Below, one piece after another: positions 27,304-37,638 of a DNA stretch of 64,000 nucleotides. This DNA is from Celerinatantimonas diazotrophica (GTDB taxonomy: Bacteria > Pseudomonadota > Gammaproteobacteria > Enterobacterales > Celerinatantimonadaceae). The notes under the pieces were generated by a model, which searched no databases, had not been told where the DNA came from, and saw nothing but the letters and a program-made list of their open reading frames with translations. The stretch spans positions 558,001 through 622,000 of the forward strand of contig NZ_SMGD01000012.1 in NCBI RefSeq assembly GCF_004339545.1, in the 5' to 3' direction. Numbering within the stretch: the first letter of the stretch is position 1; each line of letters begins with the position of its first letter. The translations under genes and the position numbers were made by a program.

Positions 27304-28122
27304 CTATTTAAACAGCTGCTGAGCTGTTTCAGCGTCAATCTGTTGGCCATCGTACTGCGCAAATGTGTGCAGATACTCGTCGTAGCGATCAGAGCGGTTT
27401 AACGCTGGAACACCTTCGTTGATGAGGGTTTTCACCGCAGCTTGAACTTCCGCTTGTGAGTCGTTCACGAATTTGTCGGCAAAGCCGGTTGCTGCGCGAA
27501 CTTCGCCACCAGTCATGCTCCAGATAAACGGACGATTACGCGAGTCGTATTCATCGATCCCGGCTTCTTGTTCAATCACCTGTGGTCCGTTTAAGCCTAA
27601 CCGGGCTTCTCGGGTTACGATGAGTTTTGAACACAAACCTGCAGCAATCGACATTCCGCCGAAACACCCCACGATTCCGGTGATAATTCCAATAACTGGA
27701 ACATAACGGCGAGCATCGACGATCGCCGCATGGATATCGGCGATAGCGGCCAAACCTAAGTTTGCTTCTTGCAGACGAACACCACCGGTTTCAAGCGATA
27801 GCACTACTTGTGTTTCTTTACCTTGACGGTTATCTTCAGCGGCAAGTTCTATTGCACAGGCCATTTTGGCCCCTGAAACTTCGCCCATACTGCCGCCTTG
27901 AAAACTTCCTTCGATGGCAACCACGACACTGGGTTTCCCATCGATAGAGCCTTTGGCAACGACCATTCCGTCGTCTGACTGTGGGGTAATCCCTTGGGGT
28001 TCTAACCAAGGTGATTCGATATCGTCAAATGGCCCTAAAATTTCCCGAAAGGTCCCGTCATCGAGTAATAACTGGGCACGTTTGCGGGCACTCAATTCAA
28101 TAAAACTGGCACGATTAAGCAT
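27304..28122 (-). CDS. mdcD: Malonate decarboxylase beta subunit
   Basis: The 272-residue protein is a carboxyltransferase-fold subunit. Motifs include the oxyanion-forming GGMSIAAGL near residue 152, GSMGEVSGAKMACAIELA near residue 76, and LNGPQVIEQEAGIDEYDSRN near residue 172, as in acetyl-CoA carboxylase-type enzymes. It works as a complex with MdcE. Its ATG has a very good AGAGGAGG site and overlaps the end of mdcC by 8 bp, indicating coupled translation. Confidence 0.94.
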   Translation of the reverse strand: MLNRASFIELSARKRAQLLLDDGTFREILGPFDDIESPWLEPQGITPQSDDGMVVAKGSIDGKPSVVVAIEGSFQGGSMGEVSGAKMACAIELAAEDNRQGKETQVVLSLETGGVRLQEANLGLAAIADIHAAIVDARRYVPVIGIITGIVGCFGGMSIAAGLCSKLIVTREARLGLNGPQVIEQEAGIDEYDSRNRPFIWSMTGGEVRAATGFADKFVNDSQAEVQAAVKTLINEGVPALNRSDRYDEYLHTFAQYDGQQIDAETAQQLFK

Positions 28123-28414
28123 CTCGGGCCTCCTCTAGTGCTTGTTCAATTCTCAGCCGTGCAACACCAGGTGTTGCTCCTGAGTCATGCAAAGTAAGCT
28201 TGCCTGCAGGCAAATCAATTGCTGCGCAAATGCGTTCAAAGAGGTTATTCCACAAGTTCTGACTGTTTTCTTGTGAGGTGACAATGGCGACCTCTAGTTG
28301 GTCACCTTCGCCTGGTTTGTAAAGTGCTTCAAGATCACCTGAAGCAACGACACCGACCTGGGCGGGATTGGGCAACGACTGGGTTGCCGATAATGTAAAT
28401 TTGATATGCTCCAT
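28115..28414 (-). CDS. mdcC: Malonate decarboxylase acyl carrier protein (delta subunit)
   Basis: This 99-residue protein carries the phosphoribosyl-dephospho-CoA thiol on which malonate is held and decarboxylated. The attachment serine falls at residue 25 in VVASGDLEAL, the same position as the modified Ser25 known in Klebsiella MdcC. The rest matches the CitD/MdcC family, including a C-terminal helix IEQALEEA. It begins 7 bp after mdcB, and GAGG in the stop-codon region of mdcB serves as its ribosome binding site. Confidence 0.94.
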   Translation of the reverse strand: MEHIKFTLSATQSLPNPAQVGVVASGDLEALYKPGEGDQLEVAIVTSQENSQNLWNNLFERICAAIDLPAGKLTLHDSGATPGVARLRIEQALEEARDA

Positions 28415-28421
28415 AACACCC

Positions 28422-29294
28422 TCAGTTTGGGTTGGTTGTTGGCTCTGGGGCTAACCAGTCCAATAACAAAGTTGCTGATAACAGATCCGCAGCTCCACCT
28501 GGGGAGACAAACAGTTGCATGGCATCACGGTCGAGCTGGGTAAATCGCTGTTGACCCCGAGCACAGGCCATACCGCCAGCGGCTAACACCTCGCGAGCAC
28601 CATGATGAATCGTATCGAGAGCCGCTAATCCGCCTCGCGATAAGACACAGGTATCGGTGAGTGTTGCCATCACTGCCAGCAATGCATCCACGCGGGCGTG
28701 GGTTTCGCTGGCACCGTTCCGGCGACTTTGGCGTAGCTGCGGCAGACCCAGTTGCACCACATGTGGAAAACCTTGCTGGGCCTGTTCTCTCGCGCCAGGG
28801 ATGCGGTAGCGCATGCTGGCGTGTTTGCCTTTACTAAACTGTTGTTTCTGGCGTGGATCGTCGATACGTGCCAGAGCTGCGGCCGTATGTGTGAGTTGAT
28901 AAAGACTCTTAGATTGACCTTTATGCATAGCTGCTGCGCTAACAATGAGACCGAGAGCCCAAATCGCGCCGCGGTGGGTATTGATCCCACCGGTTGCTTC
29001 GAGCATGGCGGTTTCACCAATGCGTCCCAAATGGCCGATCTCAGCTCGTAGTGAGGCATCAGCCGGGTAGTCATAGCTGGCTTTGGCGATGGCATAAAAT
29101 GTGTCCGTCAAACTATGGGCTGAGTGTTCCATCAGTTCCAGAGTTAAATCGCTATGAGCACCACTATTACGCTGATCAACGAGCCCTGGTTTTGGTGTCA
29201 GGCGTACTTCTTCGATGAGTGCCTGGGTTGCCAGTTGGGCAAGTTGCTGCGCGAGTTGCTGAGCATTTTTTTGATCAACTAAGAGATTTAGCAT
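28422..29294 (-). CDS. mdcB: Triphosphoribosyl-dephospho-CoA synthase
   Basis: A 290-residue CitG/MdcB-family enzyme. It makes 2'-(5''-triphosphoribosyl)-3'-dephospho-CoA from ATP and dephospho-CoA for MdcG. Family motifs are VRLTPKPGLVDQRNSGAHSD in the N-terminal part (PKPGLVD is diagnostic) and GGINTHRGAIWALG near residue 100, then FVSPGGAADLLSATLLLDWL near the end. Its ATG shares a base with the mdcA stop (TAATG), so translation is coupled. Cytoplasmic. Confidence 0.94.
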   Translation of the reverse strand: MLNLLVDQKNAQQLAQQLAQLATQALIEEVRLTPKPGLVDQRNSGAHSDLTLELMEHSAHSLTDTFYAIAKASYDYPADASLRAEIGHLGRIGETAMLEATGGINTHRGAIWALGLIVSAAAMHKGQSKSLYQLTHTAAALARIDDPRQKQQFSKGKHASMRYRIPGAREQAQQGFPHVVQLGLPQLRQSRRNGASETHARVDALLAVMATLTDTCVLSRGGLAALDTIHHGAREVLAAGGMACARGQQRFTQLDRDAMQLFVSPGGAADLLSATLLLDWLAPEPTTNPN

Positions 29295-30955
29295 TACCAG
29301 CTCCGGAATTTACCTGGTGGTTGATACAGGCCGTCTGACCATTCAACTAGGTCTGCGACACTGCCAGCTGCCAGCATTGAACGAGTTGCATCAGCGCGGC
29401 GAATGCCTAAATCTTCAGGGAAGACCACTTTGCCCTCTTGACGCAGTTTGCTGACTTTTTCCCGGGTAATGCTCATACCGATATCGGTGATCCCCGCAAC
29501 GGCAGCGATCATGTCACGACGTTCCTGATCGGATTTAGCCATGTACAGATAAGCTATTCCTTCTTCGGTCAACAGGTGTGTCATGTCGTCACCGTAGATC
29601 ATGACCGGTGCGAGAGGCATGCCTGCTTGTTTCGCGACTTCAACCGCATCGAGTTCGTTGACAAACGTTGGTTTGTTACCGGCTTGGAAGGTTTCAACCG
29701 ATTGCACGACCAGCTTGCGTCCGCGGGCGACTGGGTTTGGTTCGGTAATCAAGTCCAGCCATGCTTTGGTGGCGTGACGACGACCATGTGGATCATGACC
29801 CATGTTCGGAGCCCCACCAAAGCCAGAGATGCGACCTCGGGTCACGGTAGATGAGTTACCGTTAGCATCGCTTTGCAGTGTAGAGCCGATGAACATATCT
29901 GCAGCATACTGACCGGCTAGCTGACACATAGTGCGGTTCGAGCGCATTGAACCATCACGACCGGTGAAGAATACATCAGGACGATGACGGATATATTCTT
30001 CCATCCCTAGTTCGCCACCGAAGCTATGTACAGTTTCAACCCAGCCGCTTTCGATTGCTGGAATCAGCGTTGGATGTGGGTTTAATGTCCAGTGTTTACA
30101 GATTTTGCCTTTGAGACCTAACTGTTCACCATAGGTTGGTAATAGCAGTTCAATGGCGGCTGTATTAAAGCCAATCCCATGGTTGAGCGATTGGATTTCG
30201 TGTTTCGCATAAATCCCTTTAATTGCCATCATCCCCATCAGAATATGCACGGGTTTAATCAGGCGAGGATCACGCGTGAACAGGGGTTCGATGAAAAATG
30301 GCTGGTCGGCTACTACTACAAAGTCGATCCATGAGCCAGGAATATCGACACGTGGCAGGTCGTCTTCGTCATCGACAAGCTCATTCACCTGAGCAATCAC
30401 GATCCCATCTTTAAATGCAGCGGCTTCAACCAGTGCTGGAGTATCCTCGGTGCTTGGGCCGGTATAAAGGTTCCCTTTACGGTCGGCTTTATAACCTGCA
30501 ACTAAAGCTACGTTAGGGATTAAATCGACATACAACCGAGAGTAGAGTTCGATATAGGTATGAATGGCACCGATATCAAGCTGACCATCTTCAACGAGTT
30601 GTGCAATCCGCAGACTTTGTGGTCCGGAGAATGCAAAATCGAGTTTTTGTGCAATCCCTTTTTCAAACAGATCTAAATGTTCAGAGCGACCCACACTCGG
30701 CATCAGCATATGTAAGTCATGTAAAACATCAGGGTTTACGGATGCTAAAGAGCGTGACAAAAAGTCCGCTTGTTTTTGGTTGTTCCCTTCTAAAATGACC
30801 CGATCATGAGGGGCAATTAGTTTTTCCAGGGCGGGGATAATATCGTCAGTGGCAAGGACTTTCCCATTGCTCATGGAAGCAACGGATTTAATTCGACGTT
30901 GTTTTTCTTCTCGCCGAGTATCCCACTTACGCTCCGACGTAGTACTTTGCGGCAT
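29294..30955 (-). CDS. mdcA: Malonate decarboxylase alpha subunit (acetyl-ACP:malonate ACP transferase)
   Basis: The 553-residue protein exchanges acetyl for malonyl on the MdcC thiol and so drives the catalytic cycle. It belongs to the CoA-transferase-like family of CitF/MdcA. Visible segments include VLATDDIIPALEKLIAPHDR, LEGNNQKQADFLSRSL, GRISGFGGAPNMGHDPHGRR and VFPEDLGIRRADATRSMLA. The ATG at 30955 has AGGAGG about 7 bases upstream. It is first in mdcABCDEFGH. The promoter should lie in the 445-bp gap to its right, where direct repeats resembling regulator sites occur. Confidence 0.95.
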   Translation of the reverse strand: MPQSTTSERKWDTRREEKQRRIKSVASMSNGKVLATDDIIPALEKLIAPHDRVILEGNNQKQADFLSRSLASVNPDVLHDLHMLMPSVGRSEHLDLFEKGIAQKLDFAFSGPQSLRIAQLVEDGQLDIGAIHTYIELYSRLYVDLIPNVALVAGYKADRKGNLYTGPSTEDTPALVEAAAFKDGIVIAQVNELVDDEDDLPRVDIPGSWIDFVVVADQPFFIEPLFTRDPRLIKPVHILMGMMAIKGIYAKHEIQSLNHGIGFNTAAIELLLPTYGEQLGLKGKICKHWTLNPHPTLIPAIESGWVETVHSFGGELGMEEYIRHRPDVFFTGRDGSMRSNRTMCQLAGQYAADMFIGSTLQSDANGNSSTVTRGRISGFGGAPNMGHDPHGRRHATKAWLDLITEPNPVARGRKLVVQSVETFQAGNKPTFVNELDAVEVAKQAGMPLAPVMIYGDDMTHLLTEEGIAYLYMAKSDQERRDMIAAVAGITDIGMSITREKVSKLRQEGKVVFPEDLGIRRADATRSMLAAGSVADLVEWSDGLYQPPGKFRSW

Positions 30956-31259
30956 TTGAAGCCTCCTCTTTAAATGAACTACCGCGTTCTAGCGGATTTA
31001 GAAAAGCCATCTAGAACGTGCATAAGATGGTACAAAGTTTAATCTTCTCTGGAGGTTCATCAATAAACACCTTGCTAATTTAGTTACTCTATAAGTAACA
31101 ATTAACTGAGTGGTTATTTTTAAAACAACTGGATTTTAAATAAATAATTCCATATAAATCAAAAAATTATATTTAATTTTTAAAAAATTTTATCTGGATT
31201 AGAGAGGTTTGATAGTATTTTGATTTAACATTACATTAATTAAATGGTTGATCTGGATC

Positions 31260-31298
31260 ATCTAATCAAGATTTATATATTGGTGTTTATCTAATCAA
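31260..31298 (-). promoter_or_regulatory. Direct repeat ATCTAATCAA upstream of mdcA
   Basis: ATCTAATCAA occurs at 31260-31269 and again at 31289-31298, 29 bp apart or almost three helical turns, in the AT-rich gap upstream of mdcA. The gap has no other structured site apart from the hairpin near acnA. Regular spacing on one face of the helix suits a LysR-type tetramer, so MdcR is a candidate ligand. The sites are some 300 bp from the mdcA start. Confidence 0.35.
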
Positions 31299-31364
31299 TT
31301 TGAAATTTGTGATAGTTCTCACAGATGAACTTCGTGGGAATGAGTAGGGGAAATATTAATGCGG

Positions 31365-31393
31365 TCAGGTTGAGCCAAAATAGCTCAACCTGA
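31365..31393. terminator. Hairpin between acnA and the mdc promoter region
   Basis: TCAGGTTGAGC at 31365-31375 and its exact reverse complement at 31383-31393 flank a 7-base loop, 7 bp beyond the acnA stop. The T-run (31397-31402) is on the plus-strand side, so it is best as a terminator for plus-strand transcription; for acnA it provides a 3' stem without a U-run. Confidence 0.6.
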
Positions 31394-31400
31394 TCATTTT

Positions 31401-34094
31401 TTAGTGAGTTAAATTACGCAAAACGTAGTGCAAAATACCGCCGTGGCGATAATAATGCCACTCGGCCGGGGTATCGATACGAACTTGAACATCAAATTGC
31501 GTGGTTTGTCCCGAATCTTGCGATTTTGCGGTGACCGTTAGCGTTTTTGGAGATCCTTCGATCGCTTCGAAAGTAAACAATTCATCGCCATTAAGGCCCA
31601 GTGTATCGGCACTTTCACCCTCTTTAAATTGTAAGGGGAGAATGCCAAAGCCGACCAGATTAGAACGATGAATGCGTTCGTAGCTTTGTGCGATAACTAC
31701 TTCAACGCCGAGCAATTTAGGGCCTTTAGCTGCCCAGTCACGACTTGAGCCCGTGCCATATTCTTTCCCTGCTAGCACGATAAGTGGCGTTTTGTCCTGC
31801 TTATACTTCATTGCTGCACTGTAGATATCGGTAATCTCAGCAGTTGGAAAATAGCAAGTAAAACTTCCTTCAGTGCCGGGAGCTAACTGGTTTTTTAAAC
31901 GAACATTGGCAAATGTGCCGCGCATCATTACTTCGTGATTCCCGCGGCGACTCCCTAAACTATTAAAGTCTTTGGGGTCAACATTCTGGCTGATGAGATA
32001 TTTTCCGGCTGGGCTATCTGCCTTGATACTGCCCGCTGGTGAGATATGGTCAGTTGTAATAGAATCTCCCACTTTGACCAGACAACGGGCATCGACTATC
32101 TCTTTAAGCGATGGTAATTCTTGGGTCATACCTTCAAAGTAGGGCGGATTTTTAACGTAGGTAGAGTCCGGCCAAGTATAAGTTTGAGAGGTTGGAGTGG
32201 GTAAATTCTGCCATTGCTGACTCCCTTTAAACACATCTTCATAATAGTTTCGGTAAAGGTCAGCATCAATGCATTGACTGATCAGTTCCGCGACCTCTTG
32301 CTGAGTTGGCCAAATATCTTTGAGATAAACGGCTTGACCTTGTTCGGTCATCGCTAATGGTTCATTGTACAGATCAATACTCATTGAACCGGCTAGTGCA
32401 TAGGCAACTACAAGTGGTGGTGATGCCAGATAATTCATTTTGACATCGCTGTGGATGCGCCCTTCAAAGTTACGGTTCCCACTTAACACCGATGCCACAA
32501 CCAACTCATCTTTTGCAATGGCTTGGCTAATCGACTCAGGCAACGGACCCGAATTGCCAATACAAGTCGTGCAACCAAATCCAACAACCTCATATCCCAA
32601 TTGGTTGAGCGGTTCGGTCAATCCGGCTTTGTCTAAGTATGCGGGCACAACTTGAGAGCCAGGTGCTAACGAAGTTTTTACCCATGGTTTGGTCTTAAGG
32701 CCTAATGCGGCGGCTTTTTTCGCGACGAGCCCTGCTGCAATCATGACGGCTGGATTGGAGGTGTTCGTGCATGAGGTGATGGCCGCGATAACGACATCAC
32801 CGTGTTGCAAGGGTCGATTGGGATCGTGCAGATTAGTACTGCCAACTTGTTCATCACCACTGGTACCGCCTTCGCTATTAAAGCGCGCTTGGGACTGGCC
32901 ATAGAGCGACAATTGTTCTTCAAAGGCAGTATGTGCTTGTGACAGAGGGACTCGATCTTGAGGACGCTTAGGACCCGCTAGGCTTGGTTCAACGGTGCTT
33001 AAATCAAGATGGAGTGGATTGGCACTATATTGCGCGGGTGCATCGCCTTGTTCTCGCCATAAACCTTGGGCTTTTGCATAGGTTTCAATGAGCTGGATCT
33101 GTTTTTCTTCGCGGCCACTGAGATGCAAATACTCGATAGTTTGGGCATCAATTGGAAAAATCCCACATGTCGCACCATACTCAGGGGCCATGTTGGCAAT
33201 GGTCGCTCGGTCGGCTAGTGGTAAGTGGGCTAGGCCATCCCCAAAAAATTCGACAAATTTGCCGACGACACCACGCTCACGCAGCATTTGCGTAACGGTT
33301 AACACCAAATCGGTGGCCGTAGCACCTTCTTTCAGCTCGCCGGTTAATTCAAAACCAACAACCTGTGGTAGTAACATGCTCACCGGTTGGCCGAGCATGG
33401 CCGCTTCGGCTTCAATACCACCCACTCCCCATCCTAAAACACCGAGACCATTGACCATGGTCGTATGTGAGTCGGTTCCGACTAGCGTGTCTGGATAGAT
33501 GAAGGTTTGTCCGTTTTCGGTTTTGCTGATCACGCATTGAGCTAAATACTCTAAGTTGACTTGGTGGACAATTCCTGTTCCAGGTGGCACAACCCGGAAG
33601 TTACTAAATGCTTGTTGACCCCAACGCAGGAATTGGTAGCGTTCCTGATTTCGTTTAAATTCCAACTCAATGTTTTTACTTAAAGCACTAGTTGATGCGA
33701 AATAATCTACCATCACTGAATGATCGATGACTAAATCGACCATTTCTAGCGGATTAATCTGTTCGGGATCTCCGCCTAGTTTGACAATAGCATCACGCAT
33801 TGCTGCTAAGTCAACGACTGCTGGAACACCGGTGAAATCTTGCAAAATCACTCGGCCAGGCGTAAAAGAAATTTGAGCGGTTGATTTTTCATCAGGTTGC
33901 CAGTCAATAATGGCTTGGATGTCCTGTGGATGAACTAGATGTCCATCTTCTTTGCGCAGTAAATTTTCAAGTAGAACTTTTAGACAATAGGGTAGTTTAC
34001 GAACTTGCTCCCATTGGGGAAGTCGATCAAGACGGTAGATGGTGTAGCTTTGCCCTCCTACGTCAAGTGTCGTTTGTGTATTGAAACTATTCAT
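31401..34094 (-). CDS. acnA: Aconitate hydratase A
   Basis: The 897-residue enzyme interconverts citrate and isocitrate in the TCA cycle. It is the AcnA/IRP type by length and motifs: [15 protein letters not shown] near residue 435 supplies one Fe-S cysteine and [17 protein letters not shown] near residue 500 supplies two more, binding the 4Fe-4S cluster. The C-terminal swivelling domain has [19 protein letters not shown] with the catalytic serine and arginine. ATG 34094 is preferred to the TTG just before it, since AGGGGA lies upstream at good distance. It is a single gene, divergent from an MFS transporter. Some AcnA proteins also bind RNA as apoproteins. Confidence 0.97.
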   Translation of the reverse strand: MNSFNTQTTLDVGGQSYTIYRLDRLPQWEQVRKLPYCLKVLLENLLRKEDGHLVHPQDIQAIIDWQPDEKSTAQISFTPGRVILQDFTGVPAVVDLAAMRDAIVKLGGDPEQINPLEMVDLVIDHSVMVDYFASTSALSKNIELEFKRNQERYQFLRWGQQAFSNFRVVPPGTGIVHQVNLEYLAQCVISKTENGQTFIYPDTLVGTDSHTTMVNGLGVLGWGVGGIEAEAAMLGQPVSMLLPQVVGFELTGELKEGATATDLVLTVTQMLRERGVVGKFVEFFGDGLAHLPLADRATIANMAPEYGATCGIFPIDAQTIEYLHLSGREEKQIQLIETYAKAQGLWREQGDAPAQYSANPLHLDLSTVEPSLAGPKRPQDRVPLSQAHTAFEEQLSLYGQSQARFNSEGGTSGDEQVGSTNLHDPNRPLQHGDVVIAAITSCTNTSNPAVMIAAGLVAKKAAALGLKTKPWVKTSLAPGSQVVPAYLDKAGLTEPLNQLGYEVVGFGCTTCIGNSGPLPESISQAIAKDELVVASVLSGNRNFEGRIHSDVKMNYLASPPLVVAYALAGSMSIDLYNEPLAMTEQGQAVYLKDIWPTQQEVAELISQCIDADLYRNYYEDVFKGSQQWQNLPTPTSQTYTWPDSTYVKNPPYFEGMTQELPSLKEIVDARCLVKVGDSITTDHISPAGSIKADSPAGKYLISQNVDPKDFNSLGSRRGNHEVMMRGTFANVRLKNQLAPGTEGSFTCYFPTAEITDIYSAAMKYKQDKTPLIVLAGKEYGTGSSRDWAAKGPKLLGVEVVIAQSYERIHRSNLVGFGILPLQFKEGESADTLGLNGDELFTFEAIEGSPKTLTVTAKSQDSGQTTQFDVQVRIDTPAEWHYYRHGGILHYVLRNLTH

Positions 34095-34237
34095 CAATGT
34101 ATCCCCTTTATTGGAAATGAATGATTCACTTATGATTGTAGTTAGTAATTGAGTCTTAGTTTTGCCAAAATTGTAACTTAAATGTTATCGCATCCCACTA
34201 GCCGATGTGGAAGATAATGTCACATTATTAGGAATTT

Positions 34238-35461
34238 ATGAGCAAAAACATGGAGCTGACATCTTCGCTCATCTATCATAAAGGGTTCATTTGGTTTTGG
34301 TTAACCCGCTTGGCTTCTGGATTTGGTTTTCAGATGCTATCGGTGGCTGTGGGGTGGCAGGTATACACCTTAACGGGGAATGCTCTGGATCTCGGATTAA
34401 TTGGACTCGCACAGTTTTTCCCCTCATTGGTATTAGCGCTGCCAGCGGGACAAGCCGCGGATATCTTTACGCGCCGCCAGATCATCGTGGTGACCCGGAT
34501 CAGTGAATTAATTGCGATTATTATTCTGGCATTGATGAGCTTTTATCAGGTCGTCGATAAATGGATCATTTTTACATTGTTGGTCTGGATCGGTTCTTTT
34601 AAAGCTTTTGAATATCCGGCGATGCAATCTATCGTCCCCAGTTTGGTGCCAGAAAAGTTATTGCCCAAAGCACTTGCTCTTAATAGTTCGGCAAGCGAGA
34701 TGGCGGCCATTGTAGGGCCAGCTCTCGGGGGATTTATTTATATTGCGGGTGCTGACATCGTTTATATGATCACTGCACTATTATATTTTGTGGCCGTGGT
34801 TTGTATGTTTCAGGTGCCGTTGCCCGCGATTAAGCCCCAACGAGGTGCGGCTAGTTTTGCGACCTTGTTTGCCGGCGTGCGCTTTATTCGTCAAAGACCC
34901 GTGATCTTAGGCGTTATTTCACTCGATTTGTTTGCAGTTTTGTTAGGTGGTGCGACGGCCTTGTTACCTATCTTTGCTCGCGACATTTTGCACACCGGTC
35001 CTTGGGGATTGGGACTTTTGCGAGGGGCGCCAGCAGTCGGCGCATTACTAATGTCATTTTGGCTTGCCAGGCATATGATGAATCGCCACATTGGGATGAT
35101 TATGTTTGCTTCGGTAGCGGCATTTGGTGCAGCAACTTTGGTTTTTTCATTTTCGCAGTGGCTCTGGTTATCACTCCTTGCCTTAGTATTATTAGGGGCG
35201 TTTGATATGGTTAGCATGGTGATTCGGGGGGCATTAGTGCAGTTAGACACACCAGATGAAATGCGTGGTCGGGTGAGTGCGGTGAATGCTATTTTTATTA
35301 ACACCTCAAATCAACTTGGTGAGTTTGAATCTGGAGTTCTGGCGAGTTTGGTTGGAGCGGTTAGTTCGGCAGCCATTGGTGGCGTTGGGACATTGGTCGT
35401 GGTCGGTTTATGGATGTGGTGGTTTCCACAGCTACGGAAGCGGCAAAAGCTTACCGATTAA
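34238..35461 (+). CDS. MFS transporter, EntS-like
   Basis: A 407-residue membrane protein with about twelve transmembrane segments in the MFS_3 subfamily, which includes the enterobactin exporter EntS. Signs are FWLTRLASGFGFQMLSVAVGWQVY in TM1, ALPAGQAADIFTRRQI in the TM2-TM3 loop (motif A), and DTPDEMRGRVSAVNAIFINTSNQLGEFESG in the second half. AGGA lies just before the ATG. No siderophore genes are near, so the substrate is unknown. It is divergent from acnA and monocistronic. Confidence 0.85.
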   Translation: MSKNMELTSSLIYHKGFIWFWLTRLASGFGFQMLSVAVGWQVYTLTGNALDLGLIGLAQFFPSLVLALPAGQAADIFTRRQIIVVTRISELIAIIILALMSFYQVVDKWIIFTLLVWIGSFKAFEYPAMQSIVPSLVPEKLLPKALALNSSASEMAAIVGPALGGFIYIAGADIVYMITALLYFVAVVCMFQVPLPAIKPQRGAASFATLFAGVRFIRQRPVILGVISLDLFAVLLGGATALLPIFARDILHTGPWGLGLLRGAPAVGALLMSFWLARHMMNRHIGMIMFASVAAFGAATLVFSFSQWLWLSLLALVLLGAFDMVSMVIRGALVQLDTPDEMRGRVSAVNAIFINTSNQLGEFESGVLASLVGAVSSAAIGGVGTLVVVGLWMWWFPQLRKRQKLTD

Positions 35462-35485
35462 TGTTACCGATGATGTCAGGATATA

Positions 35486-35515
35486 ACGCTGGTGGAGCCG
35501 CAACCACCAGTGCGT
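35486..35515 (+). terminator. Weak hairpin after the MFS gene
   Basis: CTGGTGG (35489-35495) pairs with CCACCAG (35504-35510), and the stem extends through ACGC/GCGT with a bulge. It lies 24 bp after the MFS stop. The following sequence has only a loose T-rich stretch, so termination is probable but not certain. The rest of the gap up to 35723 shows no gene. Confidence 0.45.
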
Positions 35516-35723
35516 TAGTGAGGTTTATCATAAGATGCCTGTCCCTGTTTTTCCAAGCCTTCCTATAGCTTTATGTTCTTGGCGAATGAATCTCTGGCGT
35601 AAATTTTAAGTTTATTGATCCGCATCGTCTGGCTGTTGTGCAGCAAAAGCTGTGGAAGACGCTCTAATCACGTAGTCGTTGAGGTTGGGAAAAGTGTCGA
35701 TGAATTTGGCAGTTCAATAAAGA

Positions 35724-35750
35724 ATGCCAGTTAGCGTAGCTAACTGGCAT
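35724..35750 (-). terminator. Terminator of the APC permease gene
   Basis: ATGCCAGTTAGC (35724-35735) and its exact reverse complement (35739-35750) form a 12-bp stem with a 3-base loop, 25 bp past the stop codon of the minus-strand permease gene. TTCTTTATT follows on the minus strand. Confidence 0.8.
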
Positions 35751-35775
35751 GACGGCAAAGATGAGGGCGCTATCG

Positions 35776-37374
35776 TTATGAATTGACAGAAGCCATGTTA
35801 CTTTCAAAATCCAGCTGGTACTCGTCGCTTTCATCTGGAATGATCGGTTCTTTATATGCGCAGCTTATGCCCCAGTAATATACGACTATCGACAATATAA
35901 CCAAGAGCACAACAGCACTCACTGAACCTAATTCTCCGCTACCGCCAAATGTGCCTAATGCTGAGATGATATAAAGACCTACGTAGTAAACCAGTAACCA
36001 CAGGCTTCGTTTTATTTCATCTAGCATCCCGGCTTCTTTTTTACCGAGTAGGGCATAGCCAATCCAAGCGATAGCAAAAACTGGCAATAACAGCTCGTTA
36101 ACCGCCCAACCACTCCAGTATACCAGTAAGGTACTAGCGATGAAGGCGAGCGGGCTGATGATGATAAATGCCGGCAGTTTAAATGGACGTTTAATATCAG
36201 GACGACGTAACCGAAATACTGCTGCACTAACGGGACCTGGCATGTAGGTAAATACGGTTGCAGAAGTGACAGCCGCAATTAAGCCACCCCAAACTTGGAA
36301 CTGTGATGGTAAAGTCCAACCGATTGCTAAGATCAGCGATAACCACAATGCGCCTCTTGGAACCCCTGATTTTTCATCAACTTGGCCAAACACTTTAAAC
36401 AGGTGACCACTTTTAGCCCAAGCAAATAATACACGACTGGCACCAGCTAAATAGATGTTTCCGGTTCCGGCTGGTGAAATGACAGCATCAATTAAGATTA
36501 AATTAATTAACCAAGCAATCCCTAGTGAACGAGCCAAATCTGCATAAGGTGATTGGAACAAAGCAGTTAAACCATGCCAACCATTTTTGTCCAACAACTG
36601 CGAAGGGACCGCGCCCATAAATGCAAACTGCAGTAATATATAGATAATGAAGCTTGCTACCATCGCCAGGATAATGGCTAATGGAACATTACGCTGCGGA
36701 TTTTTTGCCTCACTTGCGAAGTCAACCGCCTGTCGGAAACCTAAGTACGCAAATACAATCCCGGCGCCAGTTAATGACTCGAAAACCCCATGCACACCAC
36801 CGGGATGAGTGGACGGAACAGCCATGTTTGAGCTTTTGAAATAACCGAAGAAAGTGACAATTGCGATAATCGGTACAATAAATTTAATGGAGGTGACGAT
36901 AGTGTTGATCCGACCAAAAAAGTTGACACTCCAATAGTTCAGTAAGAAGAAAAAAATCAACAGTCCAATTTGCATCATAAAGCCAATATGGGTGGGGCTG
37001 CCGTCTTTATGCCCCAGCGCTGGCCACCAATACATGGCGTATTGACGAACGGCTTCGACTTCAACCCCTGCGGTACTGGTATAAGCAAGTAATGCACTGA
37101 TACCGATGACAAATCCCACCAGATTACCATGGCTATAGTTTGGATAGCGAACAAATCCACCCGCACGCGGGATACTTGCCGAAAGCTCAGCAAACACCAG
37201 TCCAATCATCAGTACAATTACAGCGCCTAGCGCCCAAGAATAACCACTTAAAGGGCCTGAGTAACCGGCACTATTTAAAGCGGCATAAAGCCACCCTGAA
37301 CCGATCATCGAGCCAATACCTAATAAGGTTAGGTCGAGTAGGCCTAATTTTTGTTTTAATGCGCCACCTGCCAT
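35776..37374 (-). CDS. APC-family amino acid permease, aspartate:proton symporter-like
   Basis: The 532-residue protein opens with LGLLDLTLLGIGSMIGSGWL, the APC TM1 motif, and has about twelve to fourteen membrane segments; FRQAVDFASEAKNPQRNVPLA marks the TM6 region. Its length and long C-terminal tail fit the YveA-like aspartate:proton symporters, although substrate assignment by resemblance is uncertain. It is monocistronic with its own terminator. Upstream is a good sigma-54 promoter (37450-37465) and a pair of NtrC-type enhancer sites (37639-37697), so it is probably switched on by nitrogen limitation. ATG 37374 is preceded by AGGAG. Confidence 0.87.
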   Translation of the reverse strand: MAGGALKQKLGLLDLTLLGIGSMIGSGWLYAALNSAGYSGPLSGYSWALGAVIVLMIGLVFAELSASIPRAGGFVRYPNYSHGNLVGFVIGISALLAYTSTAGVEVEAVRQYAMYWWPALGHKDGSPTHIGFMMQIGLLIFFFLLNYWSVNFFGRINTIVTSIKFIVPIIAIVTFFGYFKSSNMAVPSTHPGGVHGVFESLTGAGIVFAYLGFRQAVDFASEAKNPQRNVPLAIILAMVASFIIYILLQFAFMGAVPSQLLDKNGWHGLTALFQSPYADLARSLGIAWLINLILIDAVISPAGTGNIYLAGASRVLFAWAKSGHLFKVFGQVDEKSGVPRGALWLSLILAIGWTLPSQFQVWGGLIAAVTSATVFTYMPGPVSAAVFRLRRPDIKRPFKLPAFIIISPLAFIASTLLVYWSGWAVNELLLPVFAIAWIGYALLGKKEAGMLDEIKRSLWLLVYYVGLYIISALGTFGGSGELGSVSAVVLLVILSIVVYYWGISCAYKEPIIPDESDEYQLDFESNMASVNS

Positions 37375-37449
37375 GCTTAACTCCTGTATATCAATATCTA
37401 AGCGAATGCGTGATATTTTGTTTTTCTAATATTGGGTTCTAATTTAAAA

Positions 37450-37465
37450 GCAAAAAATGTTCCAA
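37450..37465 (-). promoter_or_regulatory. Sigma-54 promoter for the APC permease
   Basis: On the minus strand the sequence reads TTGGAACATTTTTTGCT. Against the sigma-54 consensus TTGGCACG-N4-TTGCW it keeps the -24 GG, the -12 GC and the T-run, with the correct spacing and two differences (C to A, G to A). Transcription would start about 60-65 bases upstream of the permease ATG. NtrC-like sites lie about 190-250 bp further upstream, the usual enhancer distance. Confidence 0.7.
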
Positions 37466-37638
37466 CCAGTCAGAAGGAGGATTTATTAGGCTAATATTTA
37501 TTGTTAATTTGGTTTTTTATTCTAAAAAATGTCTTATATAAGCGTATTTCAGGAGGAGTTTGGTCTTCATGATGGATTTTTAGGTGACAGATTGAAGAGG
37601 ACTCAATGGTGGTGATGATTTGCACTTATTTGGAGCGA

